Assembly: GCA_049999725.1 (NCBI GenBank)
Contig: JBNGIS010020570.1
Coordinates: forward strand, 1 to 25,261
Direction: 5' to 3'
Length of the DNA stretch: 25,261 nt
Origin: Haplomitrium mnioides
Taxonomy: Eukaryota > Marchantiophyta > Haplomitriopsida > Calobryales
Made by a program: the position numbers and the translations under genes. Positions within the stretch are counted from its first letter, which is position 1. Every line of letters starts with the position of its first letter. Below the pieces are notes generated by a model. That model had not been told where the DNA came from, did no database searches, and saw nothing but the letters and a program-made list of their open reading frames with translations. Shown here piece by piece: positions 20,947 through 25,261 of the stretch.

Positions 20947-21140
20947 ATGCGCTTGGACTATAGACTCTAGGCGTGTTTGGACTCAGGGGTCCAAAAGCAT
21001 TTTGACTATGGACACTATATGCACATTGGGTTCTTGTGCGCAAGGCATCTATATGTGTATTGAGTCCAAGCCCACTTCCGCATTGGACTTTGGACTCATT
21101 GCGAGCTTGGACTCAATGCACATATGGATGAGGGTTCTTA
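20939..21140 (+). repeat. Palindromic-unit array 1, about eight units of 23-28 bp
   Basis: Units start at about 20939, 20964, 20987, 21011, 21035, 21063, 21091 and 21116. A clear unit is GTCCAAATGCGCTTGGAC, with 6-bp complementary arms around a short GC-rich centre. Others are degraded versions such as GTCCAAAAGCATTTTGAC. The array ends about 280 bp before the first ATG of the methyltransferase-like pseudogene. The intervening AT-rich sequence has no gene. Confidence 0.72.
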
Positions 21141-21422
21141 TTGTGTAGTGTCTAAAGGTTCTTAGAAGCAATGCCGACTAGGGTTTTGGAGAAATTGCAA
21201 TAATGTATTCTTGTTTATATTTTTTATTAATAGTCCTTGACCCTTTTATATTTATTGCATTTAGCTTTCATAGTTTTTATCCAACTTTTTCAATACCTAC
21301 AAGAACGCAAAGTTAGTGGAGAGAGATTTTGTAAAGTTTGCATTCAGTTTAAAATTTTGAAAGTGAAGTCGAGGTTAAGCTTGAATTAGCGTGTGCCTCA
21401 TCTAAGTGCAACAACATTTAAC

Positions 21423-22693
21423 ATGACAGCAACAAGTGGACCGTTTGCTGCAAAGAAAAGGAAAGAAGTATAGCCCGCAGAAACTCCAAAAAAAAGAAAA
21501 AGCCGACACTACCAAAGACGAAGTTGATGCCACAACCGCTCATTGAGAAGGAGCCTATTCAGCTGCCTTCTCCATCGAGCTCATCAATGCTAGTACCATC
21601 ATCCTCCTCTTCTAGCAGCTATGATGAGGATAATGAGTAAGAGCATGTGCAGCAACCTACATCAAGAGCAAAGAGGCAGATGCACAGAGGGCTCTGAACA
21701 TTTCAAGAGAGGGAGCGGGTGGATCCTCAAACAGTATTTGAAGATGAAAAAAACAAGATCCGTAAGTTTGCAATCTAGCGGTGTAGAGTTTGTGAGGAGA
21801 CAATAATGATCTAGTTGGAAAATATAAATTTTCCAAAATCTAGAATGGATATCTCGAGGCCATTCTAGATTAAGCGCTTGAACAAGGATTTTGTAGAGCC
21901 TCTAGTGTAGAGAACGCTCACAAACAATATGCACATTCATTCTTCATCGTTGTTGTAGATCTGAAATGTGGGTTAAAAGATAAGTTAGAGTTTGATATCA
22001 AGAAACTTGACAAGTACAAGTATAAGACTCGAGGAGGCAATCACAGTGTTGCTTCAAGGCAACTATTAATTACAATGCATGGAACAAAGAATATGATACT
22101 CTCACTCTACAATTGTTATGTGTATGTGGGGTTCACACCAACACAGACCCAATTTTCTGCAATCAATGGCAATCATGGCCAACAATATTGACTTGAAATG
22201 AATTCAATTCAAAAGGTGGAATATTGGCATTAAAGATTTATGGAGAGTGGAATGGTATCATCTCAAAAATTAAAAAGAGAACTTGTGTTGGAGACTTTGG
22301 AGATCAAGCCAAAGTCAACTCTTGAGAAGACGATGACTTCTAAGGACAATTGGTTCGAACTTTTGTTTAGAAGTGGAGAGCTCTAGGAGTTGCAACAAAA
22401 CATTTGTTCGATGTGGGAGCCAAAGGTTCACTAAAAATGGAAGATATGAAGTGGACACCTTGGAGGTTTGTTCAGGGTCTTCTCAATGAAATTAACATTT
22501 CTATTTTGAAATGAGTGGAAGTCAGAGAGGTTTCAACTGAAGAAATGTCTTAGGAGATGGAGAGACATAAGGTTTTGGCGGTGATAGTGAAATCTTTTTG
22601 TTCAAAGGTTTGTTGCAATTTGTGAGAGGAGGAGAGGAGGAGAGGATGGAATCAAAGATGTCCTCTTTCTACTTAAGTTTTGAAATATTGTTG
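21423..22693 (+). pseudogene. 5' half of a broken gene: basic/Ser-rich N-terminus and ParB-like block
   Basis: A possible start ATG at 21423-21425 opens MTATSGPFAAKKRKEV, with a KKRK nuclear-localisation-like cluster. After a frame change near 21490 come Lys-rich, Pro/Ser-rich (seven consecutive Ser) and acidic (YDEDNE) stretches, then FQERERVDPQTVFEDEKNKI. From 21922 a third frame reads KQYAHSFFIVVVDLKCG and, further on, YKTRGGNHSVASRQLL, LYNCYVYVGFTPTQTQF and LEMNSIQKVEYW. A Gly-Gly-Asn-His-Ser motif followed by Ala and Leu resembles the G-x-H-R..A core of ParB/sulfiredoxin-fold proteins. That is inference, not a proven match. A fourth frame from 22422 reads KMEDMKWTPWRFVQGLLNEI. About ten stops and at least four frame changes make it non-functional. 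It ends at a probable splice donor. Confidence 0.55.
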
Positions 22694-23121
22694 GTAAGTA
22701 TTATTTTTCTGCAAGCAAATTTGTTTGAATTATCTTAAAACAAACCTCTTTGTCGAGTTCGAGTTCATGTGCGCATGAACATCAAAGAGTCTATCCACAC
22801 ATGGAATCTTTGGTATATGCTTGCATAGACTACATTTACTTTGCATCTGGACTTAACAGTCTATACGTGCATAGACTCTTAAGCCCATGCGCGTATGGAC
22901 TTCAGAGCTCCTACGCGCAAAGACTTAACAGTCCATGCACACATGGACTCAAGTGTCCTTGCACGCAAAGACTCTTAGAGTCCAAGCTTGCTTGGACTCT
23001 TAGTTCTATGTGAACATGGACTCTTAAGTCCTTGCATACATGAACACTCCATGATTTGCGTCTTAAAATTTTTAGTTTCCAAATTCTTCATTTACAAATT
23101 TCTTAATGTTTTTTTTTCAAG
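22694..23121 (+). other. Probable spliceosomal intron (428 bp)
   Basis: The 5' end reads GTTG then GTAAGTATT, a near-ideal plant donor. The 3' end reads TTTTTTTTCAAG, a polypyrimidine run plus AG acceptor. Removing 22694-23121 joins a codon split after its first base (G then GT) and keeps the reading frame continuous from ...VLFLLKF-stop-NIV into GDKTFKRHFAKNL. The intron interior has no coding similarity and holds palindromic array 2. Confidence 0.65.
22761..23048 (+). repeat. Palindromic-unit array 2, about twelve units of 24-25 bp
   Basis: Unit starts are near 22761, 22786, 22812, 22836, 22858, 22881, 22906, 22930, 22952, 22977, 23002 and 23026. Several are perfect hairpins: GTTCATG-TGCG-CATGAAC (22763-22780), AGTCTAT..ATAGACT (22858-22877), AGTCCATG-CACA-CATGGACT (22930-22949), and AGAGTCCAAG with CTTGGACTCT around CTTG (22977-23000). 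Arm sequences differ between units but remain complementary. The 24-bp spacing creates an apparent repetitive open frame (22750-23013) that I regard as non-coding. Confidence 0.85.
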
Positions 23122-24354
23122 GTGATAAAACATTCAAGAGGCATTTTGCCAAAAACTTGACAAGGGCTACAAAAAGAAGAACGAGATATGGGGCCAAAGA
23201 AGCCCCAAAAGATTAGGACCAAGCCCAAACCTTGGTGTCCTACCCTTCTACCTTTTTGCTCTATTGTCAGAAAGCCAAAGAGGGGAAGTCAAGGCAATAA
23301 AATGAAGTTGTTGTCCCTCTAGCTAAAGGAGGGACTAAAGAACGAGACCAGAACTTGCAATCCTATGTTGATGGACTCAACGTGGCATATTATCAAGTCC
23401 ACTAGGAATCCAATGCAAGACATCTAAAGGGCTTTGTGAAACCAAGAAGTTTCACTTTAGTAAAAGTTGACATTCCTTACGGTTACAACCTTAAGGAATG
23501 TAAGCATGACAACTCCGAGCCCTTGAGCAAGGACAAAATTTTTGATATGATGTCCTCTTTTGCAGCAATTACTACTTTGGATTTTTAGTCATTTATTATA
23601 ATTCATTCTTCGCAACAATTCGACATCGTTAAAGATGCGCTTTTGGAAGTTTGTTGTGTTATTAACCACGACATCTAGAACATTATGTTTTAAAACTTTT
23701 CAGTTTAGTTTGTCTTGTTTCTACTTTAGATAGTTTGTATGCAATCCTTTTTTTGTTTGTTTTGATTACTACATGGACAAAACCAACATACATCATTCAA
23801 GTGGTTCCAAAAATGCACACGTCCACTAGTACTAGACTATGAGAAACTATACAAAGAAGGGCAAGCGGAGCAAGAAGCTCTTCAACTTGCAATCTAAAGA
23901 TGCAACCAACCATCCTCGACAAATAATGCAAATCGTTTTTAGTTGTCCAGCCATTTTTGCCAAACTTAAACATCCACAAGATGTTGCTTACATGAATGTG
24001 TACCAGAAGCCTCATGTTTTGTACAATTTTTTTATCGACTATTTGTCTTCCAAGCAAGATTGGATACTTGATCTTTGCTTTGAATTGGACATAGGCCTTG
24101 TTTGTGCTCTCAAGTTGATGCGTGATTGTATAGCTGTGGAATATAATAGATGTCAGTCTATCTATATTCCACAAAGAGTTTTGACGATGACGTCCTTGCC
24201 AATCAATGTCATCGAGTCATAAGCACTATATGCTTACCATAAGAAGCATGTTCCTTGTTGTATTAGTGGTATTTCTGGTGATTCTGTAGCTATTTTGAGG
24301 ACTAAAAAGTCTTTAAAAAATTCTCTAGCGGCTGCAAATGCCCAACCTTCTTAG
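23122..24354 (+). pseudogene. 3' half of a broken gene: N4/N6-type DNA methyltransferase-like domain
   Basis: This family transfers a methyl group from S-adenosylmethionine to the exocyclic amine of cytosine or adenine in DNA. From 23122 one frame reads to about 23690 with TAG/TAA at 23214, 23298, 23403 and 23586. It carries VKVDIPYG (23469-23483), matching catalytic motif IV (DPPY type), then EPLSKDKIFDMMSSFAA and HSSQQFDIVKDALLEV. A +1 frame from about 23740 reads DYYMDKTNIHHSSGSKNAHV, KRSKKLFNL, YQKPHVLYNFFIDYLSS, WILDLCFELDIGL (24061-24099, motif I), then LMRDCIAVEYNR with the SAM-binding acidic residue. Motif IV before motif I is the permuted beta-class order. Motif I has lost most of its glycines and DPPY reads DIPY, so it is surely inactive. 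A basic tail ends at TAG 24352-24354, directly before a gap. It could be a captured bacterial gene or part of a transposon. Confidence 0.72.
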
Positions 24355-24454
24355 NNNNNNNNNNNNNNNNNNNNNNNNNNNNNNNNNNNNNNNNNNNNNN
24401 NNNNNNNNNNNNNNNNNNNNNNNNNNNNNNNNNNNNNNNNNNNNNNNNNNNNNN
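24355..24454. other. Assembly gap (100 N)
   Basis: Exactly 100 N, directly after the stop of the methyltransferase-like pseudogene. The real length and content are unknown. Confidence 0.99.
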
Positions 24455-25261
24455 ACAATCTTTTTTTATTTCAATAAAGGATCTTTAATTCTTGCAACAT
24501 TCAAGACAAAAGTTATTAAGTACCTTCTTGACGATCTCTTTTTGTTCAATAAATGATTTTGAAAAAAAAATTCTTCTGTAAAAATATGCAAGAAAGTCTA
24601 TATTGACGTGGATGTTTCTGTTTGACCAATTTATAATTTTCCACAAATTATCTTCAATCATGAGTTTTTTTTTCTGGTTATCTATATACTACATTTACTA
24701 CAATCTTGAACTACAATATCATTCTACACGTGAGTTGTTGTGATGTTATTTTTTGGAAATTCATTTTTGTGAGTTACTAGTGATTGATTGTATGCGTGCA
24801 TAGAAGTACCAAATTGATTTTGATGAAAGACATCATGTTTTCATGATATGCAAGCATAGATGTTCTTTTTTACTTTTAACACCCGCTACTTTGAACTAGG
24901 AATAGGCTACTCAGAACAAGAACTTTTTTTGGGGAAAATTTGTGATTTTTCATATCAAAAAACGAGGTTAATTTTTCAAAACAAAAAGTACATGAGTTTT
25001 TTGGATTTGTTTTTGGTCGTTTCAGCAAGTATAATAGAGCAAAAGTCAAATTTCTTATGCAAAATCAATCAATATTACTAGTTTTTATGAAAACATTGGA
25101 AAACTTGAATTTTTTTAAAATCATAAAAATTATGGCAAGTTTTCATCAAAAATTTTCATTTATCATTGATTACAATTCTAAGCCGAAAAGTTTAAATACA
25201 CGTCACAAGAAACTATTTTGAAATATGTTTCATTGCACAAACTTTAGGCACGCATAGACAT
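24455..25261. other. AT-rich 3' flank without a gene
   Basis: No coding homology is seen; open frames are short and Phe/Lys/Ile-rich as expected from AT-rich DNA. The stretch carries a small ATCATG-TTTT-CATGAT hairpin (24832-24847) and single palindromes related to the arrays (24791-24858). The last bases, GCACGCATAGAC, again resemble an array unit. Confidence 0.5.
24791..24858 (+). repeat. Two solitary palindromes of the array type
   Basis: TATGC-GT-GCATA (24791-24802) and TATGC-AA-GCATA (24847-24858) are perfect 5-bp-stem palindromes. Array 2 contains the same arms (TATGC-TT-GCATA, near 22816). They are 56 bp apart in the flank beyond the methyltransferase relic. Confidence 0.55.

Noticed and set aside
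22750-23013. 87-codon plus-strand frame with an apparent 8-residue protein repeat
   Set aside because: The repeat follows from the 24-bp palindromic DNA array, and the stretch lies inside a probable intron.
20930-23050. CRISPR array interpretation of the palindromic repeats
   Set aside because: Units are degenerate, there are no unique spacers of constant length, no cas genes are present, and the context is plant nuclear DNA.
23797-24174. 125-codon minus-strand frame
   Set aside because: It is antisense to the methyltransferase-like domain and has no recognisable motif.
21423-24354. Bacterial contamination as source of the methyltransferase-like gene
   Set aside because: A plausible GT..AG intron, AT-rich flanks continuous with plant repeats and extensive pseudogene decay argue for a resident eukaryotic locus.

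Overview
This window looks like transposon-rich nuclear DNA of a land plant. The evidence is decayed Ty3/gypsy-type gag-pol sequence of plant character on both strands, plant-style PBS-like and TATA-like signals, a probable spliceosomal intron with GT..AG ends, several minisatellites, two 100-N assembly gaps, and no intact host gene. The retroelement families remind me of large-genome non-flowering plants (fern, gymnosperm, lycophyte or moss). That is a low-confidence impression; the species cannot be read from the sequence.

Layout. Positions 734-6414, minus strand: a long Ty3/gypsy gag-pol relic in the order gag, zinc knuckle, Q/Y/P-rich linker, protease, reverse transcriptase, RNase H, integrase. 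Stops and frameshifts break it, but most catalytic residues can still be read. Positions 6415 to about 18640: roughly 12 kb with no recognisable gene, with a plus strand that is visibly pyrimidine-rich. It holds a weak minus-strand primer-binding-site candidate, microsatellites, an ~80-bp minisatellite, a ~54-bp repeat carrying TATAAGAAC, and other duplications. It may be leader and LTR sequence of very large retroelements. Positions 18765-20625, plus strand: a second, unrelated gypsy-like relic with gag, two zinc knuckles, an RGG tract and a retropepsin-like domain, and no RT or integrase.

The unusual part is 20.8-25.3 kb. A broken plus-strand gene (21423-24354) encodes a basic/Ser-rich N-terminus, then a block with a GGNHS motif that resembles the ParB/sulfiredoxin fold, then a permuted N4/N6-type DNA methyltransferase domain. 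In that last domain motif IV (DIPYG) precedes the QKP...LDL (motif I) and IAVEY (motif II) segments. The two halves are separated by a probable 428-bp intron whose removal joins the reading frames. The intron contains an array of about 12 degenerate 24-25-bp palindromic units, and a related array of about 8 units lies just upstream of the gene. Single palindromes of the same kind occur in the 3' flank. I read this as the relic of a mobile or captured bacterial-type DNA-modification gene with its own family of hairpin repeats. Domain identities come from motif reading only; no database search was possible.
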